A DNA stretch of 64,000 nucleotides from Saccharibacillus nicotianae (GTDB lineage: Bacteria > Bacillota > Bacilli > Paenibacillales > Paenibacillaceae): the NCBI RefSeq assembly GCF_042681745.1, contig NZ_JBHUGF010000010.1:2852001-2916000 (forward strand), read 5' to 3'. The notes under the pieces were generated by a model that searched no databases, was not told the DNA's origin, and saw only the letters and a list, made by a program, of their open reading frames with translations. The translations under genes were made by a program, and so were the position numbers. This document shows, piece after piece, positions 1-8,392 of this stretch. How positions within the stretch are numbered: the first letter of the stretch is position 1; each line of letters begins with the position of its first letter.

Positions 1-451
1 TACCGCCAAGAATAACCCACGATAGAAAATGCGGTAGATACGAGATGGTTTGCACTGCTTTTTTAAAGCGTACCGACCGTAATTCATTGAGGAAAAGAGC
101 AAAAATAATCGGCAATGGAAACCCGATAAATAGCTTGATCAAGCTGATTCCCAGTGTATTACGGATCACATCTGGCAGATTTTCATCATCCATAAATGCT
201 TTGAAATGTTCCCATCCCACCCAGGGGGCATCGGCAATACTTTCAACGATATTAAATTCTTTGAACGCAATAATAATGCCGTACATCGGAATATAGTTAA
301 AAATTAACATCCAGACGACACCGAGTAATGCCATCACCTGCAAATGCCGCTGTGTATACAATCGGCGAAACCAGCGTTTGGTCGGTGAAGTGGTAATTTT
401 ATCTTTGGTTTTTCGTGTAGCTTTAGATTCTCTTTTCATATCGGTGTCCAT
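1..451 (-). CDS. Oligosaccharide ABC transporter permease (LplB-like), 3' part outside window
   Basis: N-terminal about 150 residues of a binding-protein-dependent inner-membrane permease; the rest lies beyond base 1. After a basic cytoplasmic tail comes a first membrane segment (VMALLGVVWMLIFNYIPMYG), then the loop GIIIAFKEFNI and a W-G-W-E-H-F element, all typical of the LplB/YtcP group that imports plant-derived oligosaccharides in Paenibacillus. The ATG at 449-451 is preceded by an AAAGGAG site (461-467). A perfect cre palindrome lies 99 bp upstream, so catabolite repression is likely. The substrate cannot be told from this fragment. Confidence 0.85.
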   Translation of the reverse strand, partial: MDTDMKRESKATRKTKDKITTSPTKRWFRRLYTQRHLQVMALLGVVWMLIFNYIPMYGIIIAFKEFNIVESIADAPWVGWEHFKAFMDDENLPDVIRNTLGISLIKLFIGFPLPIIFALFLNELRSVRFKKAVQTISYLPHFLSWVILGG

Positions 452-549
452 AAATAATTCCTCCTTTACGTTCTCTATCGATGTCTGTATTGCTGTCGGC
501 TTCTTTGCTCCATATATGCCACAACCAATATCCATCTTCTTTCCTTTTA

Positions 550-563
550 TGTAAGCGATTACA
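550..563. promoter_or_regulatory. cre site (CcpA operator)
   Basis: TGTAAGCGATTACA matches the Bacillus cre consensus TGWAANCGNTNWCA at every position. It lies about 100 bp upstream of the permease start at 451, which fits repression of that sugar-uptake operon by CcpA. Confidence 0.75.
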
Positions 564-651
564 TTTAATGGATTAATTATAGCGTGCTGATGTTAGATCG
601 GTAATGCTTCATTTTTCGTATTGGGTGTACCATTTTTCGGGTAGACAAAAT

Positions 652-684
652 AAAACCGCCAGAACATAGTGTTCTGACGGTTTT
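652..684 (-). terminator. Rho-independent terminator of the mmsAB operon
   Basis: An inverted repeat (AAAACCG-C-CAGAAC / GTTCTG-A-CGGTTTT, 5-nt loop) is followed on the minus strand by TTTTATTTT. It stands 87 bp after the stop of the permease gene at 771. The rest of 452-770 holds the cre site and promoter DNA of the first gene. Confidence 0.8.
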
Positions 685-770
685 GTTAGAGTTATTTTGT
701 TACTAATAAAGTATTTTACTTGGATACAATCACAATCTAATGTAGATACTAGGTGATTGAAATGTCTTTT

Positions 771-1973
771 TTATACAGAAGATGTACCTTTGTTTTTGTT
801 ATAGATATCAAATGCTACCGCAAGTAGTAATACCAGACCTTTGATCCCTTGTTGCCAGTCGATACCTAGACCGACTAGAGACATACCATTATTCAGTACA
901 CCCATAACCAGACCACCGATAATCGCTCCGAATACCGTTCCGATACCGCCTGAAGCCGACGCACCACCGATAAAACAGGCTGCAATCGCATCTAGCTCAA
1001 AGTTCGTTCCTGCTCTTGGTGTAGCTGCATTTAGACGAGCAGCGAAGATCAATCCAGACACTGCTGCAAGTACGCCCATATTTACAAATACCCAGAATGT
1101 TACTTTTTTCGTTTTAACACCGGATAATCCTGCTGCTTTTTCATTACCACCGATTGCATACACATGACGGCCCATCACTGTTTTGTTCATTACGAACGAG
1201 TAGATAATAATTAGCAAGAACAACAATACTAGAATCGTTGGAATCCCTGCATAACTAGCTAATACAATAGTGAAAGCATTGATAACAGCAACTACCAGAA
1301 TCATTTTCACAAAAAAGATCGCTTGTGATCCAGTATCAAAGTTATATTTACGTTGTGCTGCACGATTACGCAGTTCAGTTACAATGTAGAGAATCGATAA
1401 AGCGATCCCGGCAAGTACAGCTACAATATTCGTAGCCATATTTGAAAAGTCAGGGATAAAGCCTGAACTGATCTTCTGGAAACCATTCGGGAAAGGAGAG
1501 ATAGATTGCCCTTCCAAAACGATCATGGTCAATCCGCGGAATAACAACATGCCGGCAAGGGTTACGATAAAGGCGGGTATTCGCACATAAGCTACCCAGA
1601 ATCCTTGCCAAGCGCCGATCAAGCCACCGATTACGATTGATAACACAACCGCTAAGATCGGATTCATTTGCCATTGCACCATAAAGATTGCAGATACCGC
1701 GCCGACAAAAGCTGCGATCGAACCGACCGACAAATCGATATGTCCGGTAATAATAACAAGTACCATCCCGATTGCCAGTACCAGTATGTAACTATTTTGC
1801 AAGATCAGGTTGGTAATATTGATCGGTTTGAGTAGCAAACCTCCTGTTAAAACTTCGAATAGTAACATAATAAATAGTAATGCGATAATCATGCCGTACT
1901 GACGAATATTTCCTTTAAACATTTTGCCAAGTGTCGATTCTTTTTTTGCCTCTGGCTTGGTTAATGTAGACAT
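771..1973 (-). CDS. mmsB: Monosaccharide ABC transporter permease (MmsB/GguB/XylH type)
   Basis: Integral-membrane subunit of a sugar importer of the CUT2 family (400 aa, the usual length of XylH/GguB). About ten hydrophobic segments are visible. The family signature ITGHIDLSVGSIAAFVG (about residues 95-111) and the C-terminal FIGGASASGGIGTVFGAIIGG loop mark a RbsC-like permease of the multiple-monosaccharide subgroup. It is the last gene of a chvE-mmsA-mmsB order, 93 bp after mmsA, and is followed by a terminator. Likely sugars are xylose, arabinose, galactose or glucose; which one is inference. Confidence 0.88.
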   Translation of the reverse strand: MSTLTKPEAKKESTLGKMFKGNIRQYGMIIALLFIMLLFEVLTGGLLLKPINITNLILQNSYILVLAIGMVLVIITGHIDLSVGSIAAFVGAVSAIFMVQWQMNPILAVVLSIVIGGLIGAWQGFWVAYVRIPAFIVTLAGMLLFRGLTMIVLEGQSISPFPNGFQKISSGFIPDFSNMATNIVAVLAGIALSILYIVTELRNRAAQRKYNFDTGSQAIFFVKMILVVAVINAFTIVLASYAGIPTILVLLFLLIIIYSFVMNKTVMGRHVYAIGGNEKAAGLSGVKTKKVTFWVFVNMGVLAAVSGLIFAARLNAATPRAGTNFELDAIAACFIGGASASGGIGTVFGAIIGGLVMGVLNNGMSLVGLGIDWQQGIKGLVLLLAVAFDIYNKNKGTSSV

Positions 1974-2066
1974 ACGTTATGCTAACCCCTTTCGTTTGTT
2001 AAATAGATTGAACTGTAAAATATAAAATTAACAATAGAATTAAATAATCCATGTTCAGTAATGTGT

Positions 2067-3599
2067 TTAAGAAGAACTGCGTGTCATATACGTCATTAAT
2101 TTCTCCTGAGTCGCTTCTTCGCGGCTTACTTCGCCTGTAATCCGTCCTGCATTCATTACATAAATGCGATCACAGATACCTAGAATTTCTGGCAACTCTG
2201 ATGAAATCACAAGCACCGTTTTGCCTTCGTCTGCAAGGCGATTAATAATCGTATAAATTTCGTATTTGGCGCCTACATCAATACCGCGTGTAGGTTCATC
2301 CAGAATTAGAATATCTGGCCCGGAAAAGATCCATTTTCCAAGTACTACTTTTTGTTGATTCCCACCGCTAAGATTGCCTGTTTTTTGCAAAATATTCGGT
2401 GTTTTGATTTTCATTTGTGTGCGCATATCTTCAGCAACCATGACTTCTTCTTGCTCATTCACTACAGTATTTTTGGTGATTTTGCCAAGTCCGGTTAATG
2501 AAATATTGCGCTTGATATCATCCATTAGAATAAGGCCGTAGTTTTTGCGATCTTCAGTCACATAAGCGAATCCATTATCGATTGCCTGGGTAACGGTATT
2601 GTTGGTGATTGGCTTGCCGTTTTTGATCAATGTACCATTTATTTTTTTGCCATATGATTTACCGAAAATACTCATGACCAGCTCGGTGCGACCTGATCCC
2701 ATCAATCCAGCAATCCCTACAATCTCACCACGCCGTAGATTCAAGTTGGCATTATGAATCATCTGGCGGTCGGCATGTTGCTCATGGAATACATTCCAGT
2801 CTTTCACTTCAAGCACCACTTCACCGATCTTCGATTCATGGTGTGGATAACGATTGGTCAGATCGCGTCCTACCATTCCACTAATGATCCGATCTTCGGT
2901 AATCTCGTCTTTGTGCATATCCAGTGTCTCGATTGTCTGTCCGTCTCGCAAAATAGTCACCGAATCAGCTACTTTAGAAATTTCGTTGAGCTTATGCGAG
3001 ATCAGAATACAAGAGATTCCTTGACGTTTAAATTCAAGCATCAGTTGTAGCAAGTTCTCACTATCGTTTTCATTAAGAGCTGCTGTCGGTTCATCCAAAA
3101 TGAGCAATTTTACTTCTTTTGACAATGCTTTGGCGATCTCAACCAATTGCTGTTTACCAACTCCGATATTGGTAATCAATGTATTAGGTGATTCGTTCAA
3201 GCCTACTTTGGTCAGCAATTCTTGTGTGCGTTGGAGCGTTTCATTCCAGTCGATAATGCCACCTTTTTTACGTTCGTTACCGAGAAAAATATTTTCAGCA
3301 ATCGACAGATAAGGAATCAAAGCCAATTCTTGGTGGATAATCACGATACCTAGTTCTTCACTTTGCTTGATATCGCGAAACTCACAGGTTTTGCCTTGAA
3401 AAATAATATCGCCTTCGTATGTTCCATATCCGTACACGCCGCTGAGTACTTTCATTAATGTAGATTTACCAGCGCCATTTTCGCCACACAGTGCATGGAT
3501 CTCACCTTGTTTGACTTGCAGATTTACATTTTCCAATGCTTTGACACCGGGGAATGTTTTGGTGATATTTTTCATTTCTAAAATGATGTTGTTGGGCAT
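2067..3599 (-). CDS. mmsA: Monosaccharide ABC transporter ATPase, duplicated (MmsA/GguA/XylG type)
   Basis: Energy-coupling subunit of the CUT2 importer, 510 aa, with two ABC modules in tandem. The first has Walker A GENGAGKST (39-47). The second has a GxxGSGRTE variant and the signature LSGGNQQKVV followed by ILILDEPTRGIDVGAKYEIY, typical of RbsA/XylG proteins. The start is ATG at 3599, preceded by AGGAGCACCACC. It lies between the binding-protein gene (450 bp upstream) and mmsB. The long gap to the binding-protein gene carries a structured repeat and may separate expression of the two parts. Confidence 0.9.
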   Translation of the reverse strand: MPNNIILEMKNITKTFPGVKALENVNLQVKQGEIHALCGENGAGKSTLMKVLSGVYGYGTYEGDIIFQGKTCEFRDIKQSEELGIVIIHQELALIPYLSIAENIFLGNERKKGGIIDWNETLQRTQELLTKVGLNESPNTLITNIGVGKQQLVEIAKALSKEVKLLILDEPTAALNENDSENLLQLMLEFKRQGISCILISHKLNEISKVADSVTILRDGQTIETLDMHKDEITEDRIISGMVGRDLTNRYPHHESKIGEVVLEVKDWNVFHEQHADRQMIHNANLNLRRGEIVGIAGLMGSGRTELVMSIFGKSYGKKINGTLIKNGKPITNNTVTQAIDNGFAYVTEDRKNYGLILMDDIKRNISLTGLGKITKNTVVNEQEEVMVAEDMRTQMKIKTPNILQKTGNLSGGNQQKVVLGKWIFSGPDILILDEPTRGIDVGAKYEIYTIINRLADEGKTVLVISSELPEILGICDRIYVMNAGRITGEVSREEATQEKLMTYMTRSSS

Positions 3600-3675
3600 G
3601 GTGGTGCTCCTTTCATAGTGGTGGGAGTGGAAAAAATACTAGCTAAGTGGGAAGGTGTGCGGGTGAATAGGAGAA

Positions 3676-3764
3676 CGCTACGGGAGAGGAATCTTCTTGC
3701 AGTCGCGGTAAGGATGGAATCCTTACAAGGTGACTTTCAGAATGATTCCTTTCCCTTCGCTCCG
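3676..3764. repeat. Structured dispersed repeat, copy 1
   Basis: Three nested stems: outer GGGAGAGGAATC / GATTCCTTTCCC (3682-3755, one G-T wobble), middle GTCGC / GTGAC (one wobble), inner GTAAGGAT-GGA-ATCCTTAC. The strands between outer and middle stems are TTCTTGCA on the left and CTTTCAGAAT on the right; TTCTTG and CTTTCAGAAT recur in copies at 5295 and 43831. It sits about 80 bp upstream of mmsA, inside the 450-bp gap 3600-4046, which has no gene. Confidence 0.75.
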
Positions 3765-3865
3765 TTGGGACGCACACTTTCCTTTTAAAAGATGGGAAAG
3801 ATTTAGGGATGATAAGATTACATTTTAGAGATTTAGAGATTTAACAGTTAGAGATGAAGATCATG

Positions 3866-3900
3866 TTTTTTCCACTTTGGAGTGGGTTAGGCAGTTTTTT
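3866..3900. repeat. Small TTGG-loop hairpin shared with 44018-44050
   Basis: CCACT-TTGG-AGTGG (3872-3885) is preceded by GTTTTTT and followed by GTTAGGCAGTTTT. A matching arrangement lies beside repeat copy 3: stem CCCCA/TGGGG, the same TTGG loop and flanks GTTTTTT and ATTAGCAGTTTT. The stem differs at two paired positions yet still pairs. Confidence 0.5.
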
Positions 3901-4046
3901 AAGGGCTGAGAATTAGTTTGTTTTGAGATTAGAGATTGGTGGATTGGATTGAAGCATGTAATGGGTATACAAGTTTCGCTTCACAATCTTTGTTATTAAA
4001 AAATGTAATTTTTTAAGGACTAGAATTTTGTAAAGTGAGGTCTTTA

Positions 4047-5132
4047 TTAGTTACCTTTCACTTCTGCTTCGGTATAGTATCCGCTGTCGATGATGATTTT
4101 TTGGACGTTGGATTTGTCTACTGAGATTGGGTCTAGCAGGTATGCTGGAACGACCATGATGTTATTGTTGTATGATTTGGTGTCGTTGACTTCAGCTTTT
4201 TTACCTTGCAAGATGCTGTCTACCATGTCGGCTGTTTTTTCAGCAAGTTGGCGTGTATCTTTGAAAATCGTTTGTGTTTGTTCACCCGCCACGATCGATT
4301 TAATTGATGCTAATTCGCCATCTTGTCCAGTGATAACAGGTAGCGGTTTCTCTGCTGATCCGTAACCTACACCTTTCAGTGATGAAATGATCCCGATACT
4401 GATACCATCGTAAGGAGAAAGCACAGCATCTAGATTGGCATCGGCATAGTAAGCGCTGACTAGATTATCCATACGAGATTGGGCTAACGCACCATCCCAA
4501 CGCAGTGTCGAAATCTGCGCCATTGTCTTCTGATTACTACGAACGACTAATTTGCCTGAATCGATATACGGTTGCAACACAGACATAGCTCCGTTAAAGA
4601 AGAAGTAGGCATTATTATCATCCGGTGAACCACCGAATAGCTCGATATTGAAAGGCCCTTTGCCTTTTTTGAGTCCTAATTTGTCTTCAATGTACGATGC
4701 TTGTAGCACCCCGACTTTGAAATTATCGAAAGTCGCGTAGTAACTTAAGTATCCTGTATTCATAATCAGTCGATCATAAGCGATGACTTGAATACCTTGT
4801 GCATGTGCTTTGCTGATTACATCGGTCAGTGTATTGCCATCTACTGAAGCGATGACAATCACATCGACTTGCTTAGTGATCATATTTTCAATTTGTGAAA
4901 TTTGATTCTCAACTACATCTTCTGCATATTGCAGATCGGTTTTGTATCCTTTGGATTGGAAAAGCTTCACCATGTTGCTACCATCTGCTACCCAACGTGC
5001 CGATGATTTGGTAGGCATCGAGATGCCGATATATCCCTTTTCCTTACTTCCTGCACTGCTCTCCGCAAGATTACAGGCAGATAAGGTAAACATCATGAGG
5101 ATGATCAAGGTTAATAACGATCCTCTTTTCAT
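4047..5132 (-). CDS. chvE: Sugar-binding lipoprotein of CUT2 ABC importer (ChvE/XylF-like)
   Basis: Extracytoplasmic receptor for the mmsAB importer. The 361-aa product has a lipoprotein signal (hydrophobic run then LSAC, lipid-attachment Cys20). A Peripla_BP_4 fold follows: GYIGISMPTKSSARWVADG, then VDVIVIASVDGNTL and the ligand-contact segment VIAYDRLIMNTGYLSYYATFDN characteristic of ChvE/XylF. The start is ATG at 5132 with AAAGGAG upstream. It is the first gene of the operon, with a probable cre site 47-60 bp upstream. The symbol follows the gguAB-chvE arrangement; the exact sugar is not known. Confidence 0.85.
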   Translation of the reverse strand: MKRGSLLTLIILMMFTLSACNLAESSAGSKEKGYIGISMPTKSSARWVADGSNMVKLFQSKGYKTDLQYAEDVVENQISQIENMITKQVDVIVIASVDGNTLTDVISKAHAQGIQVIAYDRLIMNTGYLSYYATFDNFKVGVLQASYIEDKLGLKKGKGPFNIELFGGSPDDNNAYFFFNGAMSVLQPYIDSGKLVVRSNQKTMAQISTLRWDGALAQSRMDNLVSAYYADANLDAVLSPYDGISIGIISSLKGVGYGSAEKPLPVITGQDGELASIKSIVAGEQTQTIFKDTRQLAEKTADMVDSILQGKKAEVNDTKSYNNNIMVVPAYLLDPISVDKSNVQKIIIDSGYYTEAEVKGN

Positions 5133-5178
5133 CAGTTATTCTCCTTTCGAGTAGGTGTTCAGTGAACGTCTTTTATTT

Positions 5179-5192
5179 TGGTAACGCTTTCT
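5179..5192 (-). promoter_or_regulatory. Probable cre site upstream of chvE-mmsAB
   Basis: On the minus strand AGAAAGCGTTACCA matches the cre consensus TGWAANCGNTNWCA at all but two positions. It is just upstream of the sugar-binding gene, where a CcpA operator would be expected. Confidence 0.45.
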
Positions 5193-5294
5193 TTTATGTA
5201 TAATAACATGGTAAAGATTGGGAGTCTTTTTGATAAACCGACCTTTTTTATAAAAATCGGACATAGTTTGGTGGGGAAGGTGAAATGAGGGGCT

Positions 5295-5380
5295 TCGCTA
5301 CGGGGAGCGAATCTTCTTGCAGTCGCGGTAAGGATGGAATCCTTACAAGGCGACTTTCAGAATGATTCTCTCCCCTCCGC
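5295..5380. repeat. Structured dispersed repeat, copy 2
   Basis: Close copy of the element at 3676, in the same orientation. The outer stem GGGGAGCGAATC / GATTCTCTCCCC (one mismatch) encloses the same TTCTTGCA and CTTTCAGAAT strands. The middle stem is GTCGC/GCGAC, fully Watson-Crick where copy 1 has a wobble. It lies about 160 bp upstream of the chvE start. The rest of 5193-5580 shows no gene. Confidence 0.75.
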
Positions 5381-5595
5381 TTGATGCACCTGCATTGCAT
5401 TGGGTGGAATGTGGCAGGGGAAGATTTATGGAATTGAAATCTTAATTAATTTTAGAAGTTTATAACATAGTACTTATAGTTCATCTTAATGGACATTTTA
5501 TATTCAAAAAGCGTATCAAAAGTTTACATTGTATTCAGCAATTTTCATTTCAAATAGTATTAATGAAAGGAGTATCTTAGAAAGGATGTATTTTG

Positions 5596-5874
5596 ATGAA
5601 TATACAAGAAGCTTTTAATCAATTATTAGCAAATCGTATGGATTACATAGGAGAACATATTTTATCTGAAATGGAGGATTTTCAGAGATTGAATGATGAA
5701 TGCAGTGGGTTGGTCGCTATTCTGAATGCTGAGATGTCGGAAGAAATGAAACGATTATGGTTAGAGTATGAAGATAAGGTGATGTTGATTCAGGGGTTGG
5801 CTGAATCAACGATGTATGAGCAAGGGGTTAAAGATGGTGTAGAGTTAAAAAAGATATTAGATACTTCTAACTAA
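5596..5874 (+). CDS. Small DUF6809-like protein of unknown function
   Basis: A 92-aa soluble, acidic, helical protein. The C-terminal pattern YEQGVKDGVELKKIL resembles the G-x-x-x-G-x-x-L tail of small DUF6809-type proteins of Firmicutes, with a central LSEEMKRLWLEYEDKVM segment; the assignment is by eye. The ATG at 5596 is 9 nt after AAAGGATG; a TTG just before it would also be in frame but is too close to that site. It stands alone between the sugar importer and the ABC-3C genes, facing them. No function is known to me. Confidence 0.65.
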   Translation: MNIQEAFNQLLANRMDYIGEHILSEMEDFQRLNDECSGLVAILNAEMSEEMKRLWLEYEDKVMLIQGLAESTMYEQGVKDGVELKKILDTSN

Positions 5875-5896
5875 AAAATTTTATTTAACCAATACT

Positions 5897-5936
5897 GTTA
5901 TTTAAAGCTATAAATAAGTATTATAGCTTCAAATAA
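5897..5936. terminator. Probable convergent terminator
   Basis: A near-perfect inverted repeat (GTTATTTAAAGCTATAA / TTATAGCTTCAAATAAC) lies between the stop of the small + gene (5874) and the stop of the minus-strand ABC-3C operon (5970). Its AT-rich stem lacks a long T run, so it is a modest terminator for either strand. Confidence 0.5.
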
Positions 5937-5969
5937 CTTAAAATACTGAACCCTAAAACTAAATAAACT

Positions 5970-7916
5970 TTAATCCCTCTCTGGCCAGTCAATAGGGATT
6001 AAACCATCAATTTCTTTTTTCCATCTTTTTTTAACTGCATCTGTATATCGCTTATTATCTTTAAAATAAGCATGTTCAATTACTATAATTTGTAGAGAAT
6101 GCCCTTTTTCGACTTCTTTAAATAAAAAATCAAAATATTGCAATAAAGATTTTCTATCATTATCGAGCTCTGTTCCAATTTCAACTATATTTGATTCTTC
6201 ATCAGAGGGAAAATAGGGTCTACTAAGTTGGTCAAATAAGATCACTCCTGGAACAGGTCGGTTAAACTCTGCGAAATATCGATGAAATGCTAACATAGTT
6301 GAAACATGCAGACTTAAATAATTTTCATCTGATCCTACATCTCGCATATATTCAATTCTAGAAGGTAATGATACACCTATTTTAAAAGATCGAAAATTTA
6401 AATAAATGGGATTGTTTTGATATCTAGCTTCAAAAGGCAATTGAGAGATAATATCCTTTGCAATTCTTGCAATTTGTATTTCTGCATTTTCTAATGCTTC
6501 TTTTCGACTTTCAACATCGATCTCTGCACTTAATGAATCTATGTTTTCTTTTAACCTATTAATACTTAGAAACGAAGTAGAAGATGGTTTCAAAGTAATT
6601 TTTTTAACTGCATCTAAATAAAATTTTATGCTTCCAATTAATCTATTTCTTCTATCATTTAAAACAATGCTTTCGTCATATTCGTCTTCCACTTTAATTT
6701 GCGAAGAGATTTCCCTTTGGATTTGTATTATTTCCTCATTTAGATTCAATAGCTTCTCTTTTAAAGAGATGATGTACTGATCGATTTTAGGACGTTCTTT
6801 CTCTATAGACTCAAGATCACTATTTACTTCATTTACAGTTTTGTATATTTCTTGTACAGAATTATTTTGTTCTTTAAGTACTTGATTACATAAAGGACAA
6901 GAGGAAGGTTCTACTATTTCCTTAAAAATTTTCACAACTTCTAATCTTCTTTTTTGATTATGAGCTGTATTTTCAAAATCGTCAGCAAATTGCAAAGATC
7001 TTTTAGCATGCATTATCTTTCTCTTGATAGAGATTGTTTCATTTTGTTTTTCTAAAAGATTGTCATTTAATATTGTTAATTCATTATCTTCTATTCCAGT
7101 ATTTAATGAGGGCGTCCAATCAGATATTTCCTCTAATTGCTTATTAAGTTTGTTTTCATTTAAATTAAGGGAAGAAAATTCAGTAAGTCCTAGTTGTTTT
7201 GCTTGAAATAATAAATCAAACGCTTTAGAACTATCTGCTATCTTCTCATCTTCAGAAAGCTCTTTTTCAAAACGTTTTAGCTTTTTTAATAAGATTTTTA
7301 GTTCGATTTCCTTATCAATTGTTTTTTCATCTGTGATTCCCAAATAATAAGGCAAAGCATCTATAATTGTTTGTCGCTTACCGTAATCTTCCATTCCTCT
7401 TAATAGACTATTTTTATTAATGATTGTAGCATCATCTTGTAATAAATAAGGCACAGCACTTCTTATAGAAATATTTTTCCTTTCCCGTTCAGAACCATAA
7501 ACTTCACTTTTAGCATCACCTATACCTAAAAGGCGTTCAAACTTTTTTAAAGCCCCTTCAATATTAGTAGAAGGAGGAATACTATTAGAATTTAGTGGTA
7601 TAGAAATGCTTTTTCCTTGTATAATATGCATGCTCGAACTTGACTTTTGTGGAGCTCTAGGAACTTTTCTAAACATAGCGTATTCTGTTTCATTTTTTAC
7701 CCAAAGCAAACCAACCCAACTCAAAGTCCTTCTTACATATGTTGGTATATGGCATTCTTGAGAACCTAAAACATAGTCAATTATTTCAGGCAATGCAGAT
7801 TTTCCAGTTTGTGAATCGCCAGTTATGATATTTACTTTTTCAAGATCTAATATAATTTCGCTTATTTTTTGATCATGACTATATAATAAAATTTTTCTTA
7901 TATTCCATCTTTTCAT
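5970..7916 (-). CDS. ABC-3C system ATPase (DUF3732, SMC-like)
   Basis: A 648-aa SMC/Rad50-like ATPase of the ABC three-component (ABC-3C) conflict systems. Walker A is GDSQTGKSA (33-41). Long charged, coiled-coil-forming stretches flank a zinc-hook-like CPLC (340-343). Near the C-terminus are ENYLSLHVS (signature-like, about 531-539) and GVILFDQLSRPYFP (557-570, Walker B region). These are marks of DUF3732 proteins. It is the last gene of a three-gene operon and overlaps the middle gene by 4 bp (ATGA). Family knowledge suggests it senses a nucleic-acid state and licenses the nuclease-like partner; that role is inferred here. Confidence 0.85.
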   Translation of the reverse strand: MKRWNIRKILLYSHDQKISEIILDLEKVNIITGDSQTGKSALPEIIDYVLGSQECHIPTYVRRTLSWVGLLWVKNETEYAMFRKVPRAPQKSSSSMHIIQGKSISIPLNSNSIPPSTNIEGALKKFERLLGIGDAKSEVYGSERERKNISIRSAVPYLLQDDATIINKNSLLRGMEDYGKRQTIIDALPYYLGITDEKTIDKEIELKILLKKLKRFEKELSEDEKIADSSKAFDLLFQAKQLGLTEFSSLNLNENKLNKQLEEISDWTPSLNTGIEDNELTILNDNLLEKQNETISIKRKIMHAKRSLQFADDFENTAHNQKRRLEVVKIFKEIVEPSSCPLCNQVLKEQNNSVQEIYKTVNEVNSDLESIEKERPKIDQYIISLKEKLLNLNEEIIQIQREISSQIKVEDEYDESIVLNDRRNRLIGSIKFYLDAVKKITLKPSSTSFLSINRLKENIDSLSAEIDVESRKEALENAEIQIARIAKDIISQLPFEARYQNNPIYLNFRSFKIGVSLPSRIEYMRDVGSDENYLSLHVSTMLAFHRYFAEFNRPVPGVILFDQLSRPYFPSDEESNIVEIGTELDNDRKSLLQYFDFLFKEVEKGHSLQIIVIEHAYFKDNKRYTDAVKKRWKKEIDGLIPIDWPERD

Positions 7917-8392
7917 AATGTTAACCCCAAACTATTAAATATATTAGTAGTAGATTCTATTTGTGAAAACCAACATCCTAGTCTTTTAGATGTATCTAAC
8001 ATCTCTGTAACTTCAACTGAAGAGTTTTTTAACTTATTGATTGTTATTCCTTTATTTATAGCGTTTAAAGTTCCATCCTCATTAATAACTAGCAATTGAT
8101 TATAACAACCAAAAATAATTGCATTTCTAGTAATACTACTAGACATTTCGATTCTATTGTTAAGATTAATTAAAAGGTTTTGATTTCTAGTTAACCAAGT
8201 ATACAATCCTGTAGCTGAATTTGTACCTTTAAATGTTTTTCTTGTAGATTCAGATAAAACAAAAGGTAAGGGTAAAAAAAGTAAAAGAAATGGGCATGAT
8301 TTAAGATTAGTATTATATCCTTTGATGAAATTTCTTAATAATAAAGAATTTAGGGCAGGATTAGTCATAGATAAAATATCTACTGAAGTCAT
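7913..8392 (-). CDS. ABC-3C middle component
   Basis: A 159-aa protein matching the middle-component pattern of ABC-3C systems: N-terminal NPALNSLLLRNFIKGY, a hydrophobic FLLLFLPLPFVLSESTRKTF, a TWLTRNQNLL stretch and TRNAIIFGCYNQLLVINEDG. In these systems the middle component bridges the ATPase and the effector; there is no enzymatic motif. It overlaps its neighbours by 4 bp on both sides, so the three genes are translated as one coupled unit. Codon use is as AT-rich as its partners, which suggests the operon arrived as a block. Confidence 0.8.
   Translation of the reverse strand: MTSVDILSMTNPALNSLLLRNFIKGYNTNLKSCPFLLLFLPLPFVLSESTRKTFKGTNSATGLYTWLTRNQNLLINLNNRIEMSSSITRNAIIFGCYNQLLVINEDGTLNAINKGITINKLKNSSVEVTEMLDTSKRLGCWFSQIESTTNIFNSLGLTL

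Noticed and set aside
45..296. 83-residue + strand frame
   Set aside because: It is antisense to the permease gene whose N-terminus reads clearly on the minus strand with a ribosome site.
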